Shown here in pieces: positions 42,760-54,982 of a stretch of 64,000 nt of DNA. This DNA comes from Dichetophora obliterata (Eukaryota > Arthropoda > Insecta > Diptera > Sciomyzidae). The notes under the pieces were generated by a model. It did not search any database. It was given only the letters and a program-made list of their open reading frames with translations, and had not been told where the DNA came from. The translations under genes were made by a program, and so were the position numbers. Each line of letters begins with the position of its first letter. The first letter of the stretch is position 1. The stretch is from contig OY986435.1 in the NCBI GenBank assembly GCA_963920525.1, positions 179,584,266 through 179,648,265 of the forward strand. The letters are read 5' to 3'.

Positions 42760-45230
42760 ATAATAATAATAGTAATAATAATATACTATATAAAATATCC
42801 AGGTCTAACGTACATGCTTGTATTTCTGCAGCCAATTTTATAAAAATGTTATTCTTTTCGTAAAGACTTCCAGCGAGGCAGAGGTTTCGTTAAAAATCCC
42901 GAAAACAGTTGTCAAAATTTGATGCGTTCGGATAGTGGAATTACATTACTACGAATGTTTAAATACGATGTAATGATTTGGATTGTAGAATACGCCATTA
43001 ATAATCCGATAGAAAATAAACGCTACGACGGTTTCTGGAATAGGACTTGTAACGAATAGAACAAAAATTTCAGATTTTATACTACATATTTTTACAGGTA
43101 TAAGGTAAAAAAAAAAGTTTTGCCTTAAAAAATGTCTTTTCCTACTTTGAAAGTTGCAAAATTTGAAGTACTCTCATCCAAAAGCAAGATCGGAAGCTCT
43201 TGCCTGTCCCATCGAAGACCTTAAATAAGACAAAATTAATGTCCGTTTTGAAAAACTCCTTTCACATGAAGCTACGGAAACACAAATTTTATTGCTAATG
43301 AAATGTTTGAGATTGAGTCAGCAACTGAAAAAATGCAACAGTTATTTTTCTTTGTTCGAGAATTAAAAATATAAGTCGAAACGGGGTCACCCTAAAACAT
43401 GGCGGTACCCGGGGCAAACCACCCCCTCCCTATGAACGCCTCTTTGAAATATTTACGAATATAACAATTTTTTCAACCTTTATTTCAACATATTTACTTT
43501 ATTTGCTTTTATGACGGCGAAAAGTATGACGATTTTTTTATCTTTCTAAATACTATATTTATCAGTACTAATATTGATTATTAGATTACACTCATTTTTG
43601 GCAAATTTTTTAATTATGTTCGTCTTTTTTTCGACCATCTTCTTCTCAAAACGACCATTATTCATATTTATGACCGTAGTTACGCAGAAATGCGACACTG
43701 TAGACTGGTGAAATAGCAAAAAAGACGGCACAAAAAGGCACAATTTGTGGTTTACCAGTATTGTTGTTGTTGTTGTTTTAATATTTTGTGTGTTATTTTT
43801 ATGGCAATAGAAAAAAAAACACAGAAATTCTCCAGAATATGCAAATCCAAAATACTGCACACAAAAGCGGCAATTGAAGATTAAGGGGCGGGGAGTAGGA
43901 GGAAAATAAAAAACATTCAGTAGAACAGAGCGTAAATTGGTGGCCCAGGAACAAGCAAGAGGCGGTGTATAAATCAGCACCTAAGAAAGCAAAAAACAAC
44001 AACAATAACACTAACAAGAGGGCATTGTACCTCAACAAGACGAAGGTGAAGACGAAGAATATGCACAACAACATTAAGAGTTGGACAGAACAAACGGCCA
44101 AATATGATGACGTGCTTGGTAACAAAAAATTCCGGGGATGTTTCTATGGAAACTTCCTATTGCTTAACCCATTTGGATGCAAGGCCTTAAATTTAAATAT
44201 TGATGAGATATTGAATATCGGTGCACAAATGAAATAACGGTAGTAGTGTTGCCAGATGTTTTGGTTTTAAAGCAGGACTGCGCAAAAGGCCGCCCATGTG
44301 CGGAGAGCTTTCGCACGCATTTGTTGGCAGTCAAATAAAAAAACTTTCAGTAGCTAACCAAACTTCAAGCAGGCAATTTGCGGTTGCTCGCTGCTTAAAA
44401 TGTTCTTGTTTTTACGTGAATTATGCACTAAAAAAACGGAGACACAAACTGAACAAAGGTTGAAATGCCTTTTTACTGAAAAATAACATAAACTCTTTTT
44501 TTCTGTTTATTTTTTTGAAGCATATGATGCAAATACCCCAGTAGTTGGCCATGCACCAGTATTTGGACATTTATAAATGAAGATAAAAAATAAGAATTTA
44601 ACGGGATATTGTGAAATGATTTCATGTGCATAAACTGGTTTTGTCTTCTGCACATCTATTTCGAGCATTAGCGCATGCTTTGTATTGATGCGTACATCAC
44701 AACAAATTTTTTCGTCCATTGTTATTCCTTGTCAATTTCTTAAGAAAACTTGGAAGAAACTCCTCTCACAAAAGTATAAATATATAGTATTTAAGTACTA
44801 TTTTTAAAGTAAGTGCATTTATTAACTATATTGTTTAGAACTTGCTGATATAATTTCGAATTAAAAAATATATAATTTTGCTTTGATGTGCTAGTGTGGG
44901 GGTGGCACACTGCTAGCTCATAGTTTTTGAAAAAAAAATTAGTTAATGGCCGGTTTTCCAACTACTGGCTACTTTTTTGACATTCACAATTGTCAAAAAA
45001 CCTGTATTTAGGGCCAAGAGAAAAACAATTGAAGAAATTTCTTGAGAATTATTACATTTGGTCGCTTTATTCTAGTAGTGGGCCGAATGGCCAATTACTA
45101 GTGCTTAGGCTGGCTAACTACTAAAATCATTAGTAATATTAATTATTATTATTATGATTAAATATATTTCCTTTTTCGATGCCTGGGAAAAAAAGCAGGG
45201 ACCGTACCGGTTATGGTTTTTATCAAAAAA
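42760..45230. other. No gene recognised
   Basis: Includes a GC-rich patch near 43400-43435 (GGTACCCGGGGCAAACCACC) that resembles a hAT end, and a GTT/AAC-rich stretch at 43755-44050. Frames at 43546-43980 and 43965-44237 have no recognised domain. An open frame on the plus strand beginning MYKSAPKKAKNNNNNTNK is basic and low-complexity and was not accepted as a gene. Confidence 0.35.
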
Positions 45231-45237
45231 GTCAGAT

Positions 45238-45690
45238 ATTAAAAGTTATTATTTAACTATTATTTTTTCGAACAAAAATACTAGTTATTTAATGCCTTTT
45301 GTTTTTTCCGGCAAAAATAACTGTTACTTTCGACTTTTATTTTTTTGGTCAAAAATAACAGTTATTTTGTGCCTTTTATTTTTTCGATCAAAAATATCAG
45401 GCAATTTGAATTTTATTAAAGGCCACTTCAACGCCAAAAAAAATTTTATGTAATTTTTATCGTCTCATCAGCGCGCACATTTTGAGCTACAAAACTTTTT
45501 AGTTTTTAAAGTTTTTTATTCGGCCTTTGAAAAAATACAAATTGCCTGATATTTTTGACCGAAAAAATAAAAGGCACAAAATAACTGTTATTTTTGATCT
45601 AAAAAATAAAAGTCAAAGGTAACAGTTATTTTTGCCCGAAAAAATTAAAGGCAAAAAATAACAGTTAACTTTAATTTTTATATTAACAGC
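45238..45690. repeat. Foldback element whose arms are 38-39-bp tandem repeats
   Basis: Arms 45238-45422 and about 45512-45690 are inverted copies around a loop of about 90 bp. Each arm is built from about four units of 38-39 bp containing CAAAAATAACAGTTATTTT and GCCTTTTATTTTTTCG: unit marks at 45273, 45312, 45350 and 45389 on the left, mirrored on the right. Foldback elements of flies (FB, Galileo type) also have tandem-repeat arms. Ends and target duplication are not defined. Confidence 0.75.
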
Positions 45691-45836
45691 TACAAATTTA
45701 AAAGGCGTGTAATATTCGCGAAGCTGCTGCTAATAAAGTCCTCCGGCAACTTTTTCGTTATGCCTTTTTAAGAAAAAAAGTCGTTTTCTTAACTATACAG
45801 AGACTGCCATGTGACTAGCAGTGGAAGACGTCCGCT

Positions 45837-48000
45837 TGCATCACATCTTTATCATTAAAGCCACTAAGAAATTTGGTGTTCCTAGGCAAACGCACAAATT
45901 GGACGAAAAATCCAAGAGGAAAAGAGAAAACACGAATCTGCAATTGGATTCATGAGACCACACGGGCTGTTTTTCCAGTGACAACTGAACAATTACTTTT
46001 TAGCGTGGAAAAATACCTAAAGGAAATGAAACGTCCATGTCCTTTGTTTAAAGGGGGAAAACTCGGCAAGACGTTTCTAAAATTATTATGCGGAGGAACC
46101 CTTCCGTTTCTAGTAGAATTTCTCAAAATTTGACATCATGCAGAGCCTCTGTAACAGAAGCCGGTCTTCTTGAGTGGTCCAATCGCTTAATGAAAGAACT
46201 GGAAGATAAGGGACACGCTAGCATTCTCAAGGAGCCTTGTCGTGTTTTTAACTGTGATGAAACCGCATTTTTGTTGGCGCCAAAAGCACATAAAGTTCTT
46301 GCCAAGAAAGGAGAAAAAAACTTTTACCAACAAGGAGTGCCTTACGGTGCCTTACTAATAACAGGAAGCGCCAGTGGCTCTTTAGCTCCTACAACGGTGG
46401 TTTTTAGTTATAAACGGATTTCCTTCAGACTGAGCCATCAGAGAAACCGAATCGGGTCTTTCTGCGAAGCTATCTTTGAATTCATAGCTGATGTGTTTTA
46501 TTCGTGGCTAGTTACAAAGAAAACAGTTATTCCCAAAATATTATTTGTTGACGGACATGCATCCCACTTATCATTTCAAACAAGTGAGTTTTTCGATGAA
46601 AAGGTTATCATCTTAGTGGCTTTGCGTCCAAATGATACTTAATCCAGCCTTTAGATGTGGCAATTTTCAAGCCCTTAAAAGATGTCTGGAGGAAGAAAGT
46701 GCATAGTTGGTGGCTGTAGAAAGTTAGAAATGGTGAAGGCCACGTTCTTAAAAAAAGGAATTCGCCAACCTTTTACACGAGTTATTTACACAACTGTAAC
46801 AGATTCTATGTTAATAAATGGGTTTTGAAAATGCGGTTTAGTCCCATGGCATCCCCAGGCAGTTATTATTCCAGGTGGAGAAAGCAAGAAAAAGGACAAC
46901 TCTAAGCGGGTGCAATATTTGGAGACAGGGTTGCAATATAAAAATGACAACATAAATACTGAAACGTTAGAGGCTTTTCTATCTTCAAGTGACATATGGT
47001 TAGGAGATTCTTTAGACCCTCCGCTTTTCTATTTATGGAGGAGAACAAAAAGTGAACTTGAAAGCCTTCAAAGTATGTATGAGAGAGAGGAGGAAGACGC
47101 CTTCCTGCCATCTTTAGATGATAGTGATTGGACACCAGTGTCCGATAGATGATGATACGTCTTATCCTGAAAGTGGCACCAGTAAAGCATCACCACTTGC
47201 TCCCGTTGATCTCATTGGTACATACGAACCAGCAGCAGCTATTATTGCCGACAGTCTACCTCAGCAGCCTTCAGAACCATCATTCTCGGCTGCAGCCGAC
47301 AGTCTGCCTAAGCTCCCAACTGAACCAGACGCTGTCGAGAATACTGCTTCGTCTCCAAGAAATAATAATGTTCCAAGTCCACTCAGAAAATATTTCCTTT
47401 AATAGAACACAGTTAATGATAAACCAAAGGCTCGTCAAAAGGAAAAATCACGGGCCATTGTTTCGGGAAAGCAGTACCAAAAGGATCTTAAAAAAAATTT
47501 TAAAAAAAACAGAAACCGAGCAGATGAGGTTAGAAAAAACCCGAAAAGGAAAGTTCCCAAAAAAGGAAATAAAGAAAATGGAAGGAGAAAGGATCAAGCG
47601 CCTTAAGGCAGAAGAAAAGAAAACTGAGAAAGGCAGAAAGAAAAGAAGTTGAAGAAAATTTAGAAAAAGGCCAGTTTCTCTTCAACAAGTTCTGACTTAA
47701 TGGTAAAACTATATTCTCGAGAAAGTGTAATAAATGTAGAGGAGGAAGTCGGAAACACTAGTGATAATTCTTGAATACATCCAAGAAAAATCATTCGGGA
47801 ATTCGTCATTGTCCCGGAGTGCTACCGGACTGTATTTGGCAACAATAGCTACCGTTTCTTCCATGCTATCAACAGGTAGCCTATGGAAATGGCCGAAGCG
47901 TCCTGAAGAATTCGAATGCCCGTTTGAAGCAGTTGTGGCTGGCATAAACGAGCCGAAAAAATCAACCAAAACAAGAAATTTGCGAAATTTTATGTATTGA
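45837..48000 (+). pseudogene. Pogo/DDE_1-type transposase relic
   Basis: Plus-strand text in three frames reconstructs the order of a pogo-like (CENP-B/jerky group) transposase. A DNA-binding part shows KKFGVPRQT near 45868. TTEQLLFSVEKYLKEMKRPC and RRNPSVSSRISQNLTSCRAS follow. The catalytic core has VFNCDETAF with the first aspartate, LFVDGHASHLS with the second, and QPLDVAIFKPLK at about 46650 with the third. A C-terminal tail follows (TGLQYKNDNINTETLEAFLS at 46940-47140, then a basic KKILKKTETE-type stretch, then WKWPKRPEEFECPFEAVVAG at 47880-47950). The reading frame changes near 46110 and 47140, with stops at 46642 and elsewhere. AATAAA lies at about 48014, where its transcript could end. 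It is inactive, and terminal repeats were not found. Confidence 0.8.
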
Positions 48001-48019
48001 ATATTTTTAATTTGAATAA

Positions 48020-51000
48020 AACATTTTTTTTGCAACTCATGACATATTACAATAATATTTTTTTACCCTCTTCCTCATGAAACTTCGGGAAAATAATTTT
48101 TTGGTAAAGAAAAACTTAGATTTCGGTGGCCTATTATTTGCTCAATTATGGCCAAATACTGATTTTTTATTATTTCCATGTGGCTAAATAATTCCAAGTT
48201 GTTTTTTTAATATTTCTTAAATTGATTCATTTATCACTCATTATTTATAACTTTAATTAATTATAGTTTTTAAACCGAGCATATAATGCTTCATCCATTA
48301 AATTTGGTAGGAAATTTTGGGGTCAGCACTGAAAAACATGATGACATAACACTAAGTGTCCATCTACTTAACAATAAGTGTCCTTTTTTTTTTGGTTTGT
48401 TTTTAAAATATATACTAAAATCTATTCTTCTTATAGTAGTAAAACATCTTGAGGTAAATGTTTTTTTTTTTTTTGGTATATCTTCCGACAAAGAGATTTT
48501 CGGGTATGAATATAAAAGCTACCTTTGAAAAAATTCTCATTTGTTGCAAGCCGTGTCATCCTCCAGGCATTGTTATTTTGAAATGTATTCGCAAATTTAT
48601 GGGATGCTTTGACGACCTCTTCAGCCACAAAAGGACCGTGAATAAGGCCTTTATAGATACTATGTGTCATGTGCTACCATCCATATAACTGCACGTATAA
48701 ATTCGCTGTATCCACACAGTATTGTTCAAAAGTTGCAATGTTTATATGTCGCCTGCTTGAAATCGTTATAAAAATTATGTTAAACCTCGATATGAGTTCT
48801 TCATTTATGCTTGTAAATAAATGTAAAGTTAAGGGTATTTTCTTAAAATAAAAATAATACTACAAGCAATTATAACTACCGGTTATTTCAACATTTATTT
48901 TGTACAGCTTTTGAATGCACAGCAATAAGGAACATCCTCATTCCTAAGATGTTTTTATAATGGCCTAAAATAATAGACTGCAATATAATATTTTAAAAAT
49001 ATAAGAAAATTAAGATGCTATAGGTATTTTCCTCTACCCCGCCTCAAGGTTGTTCTTTGCACTAGGGGTTCAATTATGTAAATTTTAATATTTCAATATA
49101 AATATAAAAGCAAAGTTAAACTCAATTTGTATGTTCAATAACAATACAAATATAGATTTAAGAAATGGTTTTAACAAAACAAATTTTTTCTTTCTGTAAC
49201 AATTTTAGTTTTTCTCCAAATTCCCCGATTAAGGCGGATTATGTTACGGAAAATTTTTTGATTAGTATAATAAGATATTTTACAAAGGAACCAATACCTT
49301 CCTATAGGGGATTAACGGAGATAACCCTTTCTTTTTTTTTCCATTTTCATTGAGCCACGTTTTTAAAAAATTTACATTTTCAATGATTTTTTAAAACATT
49401 AGGCATGAATATTATTTAAAGTTTTAAACTTTTTATGATTACATATGCTTTGGTTAAAATGCATGGAATACATGAAAATATAAAACATCTAATATTGTTT
49501 GAACAAATAGTACAACAAATGTTTGGATTTGGTCCAAAATTTTACTATTTTTTTTTTGAAATTTTTGTCAAACTTTCAAGGCGACAAATATCAATAAAAA
49601 AGATATTATAGACATCGCAGTTTTTTATTTTATTTGTCTATCGTTAATTGATATTTGAAATACAAAAATATTTTTCAAACATCTTTAAAAAGGAGGTTTT
49701 GGCAGTCCTTTTTATGTTTGGAACAAATGTTACAAGAAATATGTAATGCAGAGAATGTTAAAGAGTCGGTTATAACAGGGGGTAATAGAAACAGAGGGGC
49801 AAAAACTAAAGTCCATGGCAGAATAACCAGGTAGATGCACTAGAAATACGCTCTCTCCGACAAGAAAACAATAACAAAGGCACAGTTATAATGTCAAAAT
49901 GAGCTGTTTTGAAAATGTTATCAATTTTGACTTTATTATTGGATAAATTTTATGCAAAATAAATAAGGTTTGTTGCTTTTAATGTAGTAATTTCGCATGT
50001 TCTTTATTGCCCATCAGATCGAATTAAAAACGTAGCTGCAATCTTAAGGTCAATTAATTTCATTTATTTTTCCAAATTAAGAATGTTTCTTAAATTTAGC
50101 ACACCCGGTTTCATTTCGGTGGATTTCAACGTGAATAGCGTGTACTCCCAAGCAGTTCAGCGTGAGTATTTAAAATGCGTTAACTGCAAATGTTTATCTA
50201 CAATTCAGGCTTTACAATGACTTTTCTGGACTGCCTATAACTTCTCCCCGTCGCGATAATTCGAAAACAATTCATTAATTGTTAGCTTCCGTTCCAGCAC
50301 AATAAAATTGGCAAACAGTCGTCAATTTCATTAAATAATTTTTTGTTTTTCAACGGCAATTTAACTTGTCAAAATATATTTTGACAGTTTAAAGCAGCGG
50401 TACATAGCAACACAAATAAATTGGTTACTGGAAAATCGAAATAAGTAATCGAATGAAAAATATTTTAAAAGTAAACTTTCATTTGCTTCATTTACGGCCA
50501 AACTACAATTAATTCTGTATTATATCTTAAAATAAGGCTCATTTTATTAAATTTTTAAGATTTTTGTTTATTTTTTTACATGTTCATAGATAAAATCTGG
50601 GTGCTCAGCTGATTTATACTGTTACAAGTAAATTATACATCCCTATGGCTAAACAAATAAACATAAATTGTCAATAGTGACATTAAAGCTACGCCAATGT
50701 TTTGCTCTCTCGTTTTTTGCTCTCCGAATTGCATATACCTGGTTATTTTGTCATGACTAAAGTCAATATAAAAAATTTGAACGATGTCGTAAAAAAATTT
50801 GATTGGTACTGAAAATTTGTATTAACAAGAAAAAAAAAATATGTGTATACCAGCTCAATATACTTCAGAGGAGATATTGCGGAAAAATTTTTAAGTACAC
50901 AATGTGTTTTCTTATATTAAAATCTTGTTATTTCGATTTGAGATTTCCCGTGCAGCTTTTATTGCAAAAAATTTTTCTTCGTCTCTAAGTAGATTAAGTG

Positions 51001-51160
51001 AGCCTTAAAGAAGAAGAGTCTGCGGTTAAGTTTTACATAACCAATGTATGAAGGACTTGTTGCAATAACGTGATAAGCCATATGATTAAAAAATCTATTT
51101 TTTTTTGGCGCGATTCATACCTTAATGAATGACCAAACCTCACTAAAGAGATTTTGCAGA
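48020..51160. other. No gene recognised
   Basis: AT-rich sequence. Frames of 60-80 codons around 48286-48851 and 49165-49353 show no recognisable domain. Confidence 0.4.
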
Positions 51161-51168
51161 TCAAATTC

Positions 51169-51293
51169 GTTTGTGATATATTTCTTGTACAATTACATTT
51201 GTCCACACAAAATAATAGTTTTTCAAAGATCCGTTTGTGATATACTTCTTGTACAATTACATTTGTCCACACAAAATAATAGTTTTTCAAAAC
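51169..51293. repeat. 63-bp tandem duplication
   Basis: Two nearly identical adjacent copies (51169-51231 and 51232-51293) start CGTTTGTGATATA and contain GTACAATTACATTTGTCCAC. They differ at about two positions, so the event is recent. Confidence 0.9.
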
Positions 51294-51391
51294 TTTAAAG
51301 TTGATTATTAAAAAAAAAATTTAGATAGAAATATTTAGATTACATGCTACTACAGCTCTTTCGCACTTTCACAAAATTTGCTCATTTAAAG

Positions 51392-51763
51392 TCAGAACTC
51401 AGATATCCATTGAAAAAAATTCAACCCATTGATACAAATGGCTCGAATAATTATGTGGCAAATTCTGTTCTTGCCATAACCTTCATACTTTTGATATGGT
51501 TTTGGTATATGAATTAACTCATTTTTAGAACAATTAATGCGCCATGTCCCATGAATTTCTTCATCCAATATAACACTATCACCCTTTATCCTGGCCTTGA
51601 ACAGGCATACATCCCGAAAGCCCTCTGGCGGGCTTGCTAAAGCGAGTACAGTAGGTCCAAATGGGTTAAGTTGTAACTTGTGCACTTTGCGCGCTGTGAT
51701 TGTTTTAGCCAAAATGACGCGACCCAGGAAGTGGGCTTCGTAACAACAACAAAAACAAAGCAA
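51392..51763 (-). CDS. Unrecognised 123-codon frame, possible coding fragment
   Basis: The minus-strand frame runs LNPFGPTVLALASPPEGFRD, VCLFKARIKGDSVILDEEIH, GTWRINCSKNELIHIPKPYQ. The composition is soluble-protein-like rather than the Phe/Leu-rich text of chance frames here. I recognise no family. It could be part of a host gene or an unfamiliar transposon protein. The first codons (CFCCCYEAHF) come from a GTT/AAC-rich stretch and are unlikely to be real. Confidence 0.25.
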   Translation of the reverse strand: MLCFCCCYEAHFLGRVILAKTITARKVHKLQLNPFGPTVLALASPPEGFRDVCLFKARIKGDSVILDEEIHGTWRINCSKNELIHIPKPYQKYEGYGKNRICHIIIRAICINGLNFFQWISEF

Positions 51764-51769
51764 ACCTAA

Positions 51770-53020
51770 TGCATGAGGTGCGAAGTTGTTTTGCTAAGGA
51801 ACCTATGAAGTAGCAGCAGCTGTATTTACGGCAGTTCTGCGTTTCCGTCCCTAACACATCTTTTGCAAAAGCTTAGCTTATGTAATGGCAATTTTTTTTT
51901 TTTTTTCTATCTCAAGAACACGCTGCAACAGTGCGTCTACCTACGTTCTGTGAATCCGCTAGTTGCACTCTTGTGCTGGAAACATGCATCTTAACCTTCA
52001 TTTAAAGAGAAGGTACCGAAATATTCTATGATACGTAGCTACGATTCCAACTCCGAGATAATGACGAAACTTACACAAACTGATATATACTCTGACATTC
52101 AGACAGAACAGACAGATATGCACAATAGCCGACAGAGTTAAATTAAAATAAAATTCAGAGTAAATTAAAAGAATTTTACATACAAAAATAATGTTAAAAT
52201 CAGCTTAAATCAGCATAAAAATGTTTGAAATTCACTGCGCACTCATTCAGCCAGTATTGCATTAGCAGCAACAGCAACATCTACAACGGCAACTGCAACA
52301 GCTGGTGCTCTTTCATTGTCTAACCCAGAGATTTATGGATTCTTGTTCACTATGCAAACAGCATTCCGCGTTTAGAACAGTGAAAAATACCAAACATAAA
52401 AAAAGTTATCTAGTCAATGGTCTGGAATCTGCAGCTATCAACACATTCTACGCCATGACTTTGAGTGTTGGTCACATTAATCGAATAGATGAAGGAACAA
52501 AAGGATGGGACAATAACCACAGTCATGAATAAGTAGCAGCAGGATTTTGCATCACTTTGAGAAGTTTATCTATGACGACAGTCAGTCTGTTAGTCAAAGA
52601 AAACAATAACAAGTAGGTCCACACATTATCATGCCATTAGTATTGGACAAAAGCTGCATTCGTAACGAAGCCAGGACTTAATTTAATAAATTTTTTTTTT
52701 AAGAACAAACGAAAGAATTTTGTCCGGTTTTCTTAACACAGATTTCTTTTTGAAACTGAACATTCATTTATATCAATTCGGTTTTTATTTTATGCATATG
52801 TTGGTTTTTTTTTTCTAAATATTGTCTAAAAGTCAACTGGAAATTTTTATTATAAAACGATTTAGTATTTAAGAGGCTACCAAAGACGAGCATATTAAAA
52901 ACACAATTATTCAAGTTCAAAAATGTATAAATAACATTAATTGTTAATAGATGTATAATAAATAATATAATTCTTAAAACTTGTTTTCACAAGGTCAATT
53001 TCAAAGATTACATTCATTGA
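51770..53020. other. No gene recognised
   Basis: Contains CAGCAACA-type simple sequence near 52262-52305. The 76-codon frame at 52305-52532 shows no domain. Confidence 0.4.
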
Positions 53021-53029
53021 TCTCAGTGG

Positions 53030-53871
53030 TAGAGGTGTAAACTATCGATAGTTTTAAAAAAATATCAATACTCACGATAGTCCCAAAAAAGTAACTATCG
53101 AGGTCTTATCAGATTTTTTGTCACTGGCAATAGAACAAAAAAGAAAACAATCTTCTAGATTTTCTATTTGCCAGAAAGTTTAAAAACTGTCATTTGTGGC
53201 AATTTTCTGAAAATACTGCGTCAAATTGGCTTTCAGTTTCGTTATACCCCATTTAGAAAGTTTTATTGCCAGCAAGTCTGCGGTACAGGCAAGTCTGTAC
53301 TGGCTAGTTTTTCTTCTGTGCTGTTCTTTCTTTGATGCAGTGCTCTTCTTTCCTTTGTATTTTAGACTTGCTGAAGGTCGACAATAACTTTCTGTGTGGA
53401 AAATAGGTATAAGCTCATCAAGAAAAGGTTGTTTTGTATGACTTTTAGAATTTCAAACAATTGGCTAGCTTCTTGCTTGGACTCAAATGAAAATGTTTCC
53501 ACACTTCCGAATTAAATTTTATTGGCTACTTTATAGTTGGCGTTTCTGTGCGCAAAAAAGCAACCGTACAACAAACCAAGCAACTTTGAACAAACGACAA
53601 ACCTGCAGAAATATTTTCGTCACTTACCATCTCATAACAACCGTCGGCCAAATCAGTCATAGTATGAAAATATGTGAAATTATAACAAAATTAAAAATTC
53701 ATTGTTATTTTTGCTATAAACAACTTACGCGCGCTTTGGTTATTTCGCAATGTCTAGTAGGGATGTTCGATAGTCCTACTGAACTATTGATAATTTTTAT
53801 ATAAAAAACAAAAACTATCAATGAGTATTGATAGTCTTAAAAATATGAAACTATCGATAGTGTCATCCATA
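53030..53871. mobile_element. hAT-derived relic with TATCGATA-rich inverted ends
   Basis: The left end starts TAGAGGTGTAAACTATCGAT and the right end, on the other strand, starts TATGGATGACACTATCGATA. Similarity continues for about 55 bp. The palindrome TATCGATA occurs at 53043-53050 and 53852-53859, with several one-mismatch ATAGTC or TATTGATAG copies nearby. A BED-type zinc-finger remnant lies inside on the minus strand at 53425-53515. No 8-bp duplication was found, so the outer limits are uncertain. Confidence 0.55.
53425..53515 (-). pseudogene. BED zinc-finger remnant of a hAT transposase
   Basis: Minus-strand text SEVWKHFHLSPSKKLANCLK, then FxKSYKTT after one stop, matches the start of a BED finger: the aromatic W-x-x-F pair, then C-x-x-C with the second Cys lost. 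BED fingers sit at the N-terminus of hAT transposases and bind subterminal DNA. Only this domain can be recognised. Confidence 0.5.
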
Positions 53872-53929
53872 GTTTGACAGCTCTATTTAGAAAGCATCTT
53901 AATCATACGACATCAAATGTGCTTTCATT

Positions 53930-54302
53930 GGCCGCATTCAGCGCAGACAACTGTTGTGAACTGTAATGGTAGCGCTACCTTAGTTCACGATGTTTTTCTC
54001 TGAATGTGTTGCTACTCTACACGTCAGAAGTTAGATTCAATTTAATTTTTATGTAAATTTAATTCAATTGCAAATGTTTCTCACTTAAATTTGCTGCGTT
54101 CTCTCTGCGTTTATTAATTTAACAGCGTCAGTAACAGCATCTGACAGTTAAGCAAACAGTTGTGTTCATGTAGCATAGAATTTGTTCGCTCGATTAAAAG
54201 GCGTTCGCTACTTTATCAGTTTTAGTTAGCGCTACCAAATTTGTACCATTCAGCGAATTTTTACACAACAGTTGCCAACTGTTGTCTGCGCTGAATGCGG
54301 CC
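53930..54302. mobile_element. 373-bp MITE with perfect 27-bp inverted ends
   Basis: The ends 53930-53956 and 54276-54302 are exact reverse complements beginning GGCCGCATTCAGCGCAGA. ATT flanks both sides (53927-53929 and 54303-54305). Relatives are the partial copies at 20278-20455 and 54658-54868, which share CATTCAGAGAAAAACATCG. The 3-bp A/T target suggests a PIF/Harbinger-like MITE. Confidence 0.85.
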
Positions 54303-54596
54303 ATTATGGGGTCTATACACAGGCGAACATATTTTGTGACATGACTGGTTGCATGCAATGTCTGTCTGTGTATTGCGCTGTTGGTGGACTCACTTGAAGG
54401 TCCGTGAGCTGGTGTGCACGAAATCAAAAACTTAATTTTATGGAAACAACTTTAAGGTTGCCGAACATGTTGTGTTGTTTGTAGTGCGCCTGGAAACGAA
54501 CCGTCAAAATTTAAATGTTCGTAAATAAATTAATAAAATAATGGCGAATACAAAAAAAACTAGTTTTTTTTCTTCTCCTCATTACTTTTCTTAACC

Positions 54597-54974
54597 CAGT
54601 ATTAGAGAAGGTAGATGCATTTCGGACTGCGTTCTCTTTCTCATATTCAAAATTGTCAAAGTCAGCGGAGTCAGCAGTTGGTGTCTGACTGTTTTGTTAA
54701 AATTCCTTGAGAAGCCTTTGATATTGAATTATTTACATAATTAAACAATTATAAAAATTAATATAAATAATTTAAACATTTTAAACGTTTAAAGAACACA
54801 TTCAGAGAAAAACATCGCTCACTTAGGTATCGCTACAACAACAGTTGAATCCGCTGAATGCAGCCAATTTTCGCTTTCTCATCGTTTTCAGATTTTCTAT
54901 GAGCTGTCAATTTCGTTTTGACAGTTTCGGCAGTCTGCCTCTCCAAAATGCGTATACCTTCTTATTCTACCATG
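54597..54974. mobile_element. hAT MITE, second copy, interrupted
   Basis: Related to 5328-5542: ends CAGTATTAGAGAAGGTA and, on the right, CATGGTAGAATAAGAAGGTA on the other strand. The 8-bp duplication TCTTAACC is exact at 54589-54596 and 54975-54982. A piece of the GGCCGCATTCAGCG-type MITE (about 54658-54868) is nested inside, replacing about 28 bp present in the first copy. Confidence 0.8.
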
Positions 54975-54982
54975 TCTTAACC

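Noticed and set aside
43546..44237. Overlapping frames up to 144 codons on both strands
   Set aside because: They overlap each other, are dominated by hydrophobic or Asn/Lys runs from AAC/GTT simple sequence, and show no domain.
53487..53804. 105-codon plus-strand frame
   Set aside because: It is antisense to a BED-finger remnant and lies inside a hAT relic.
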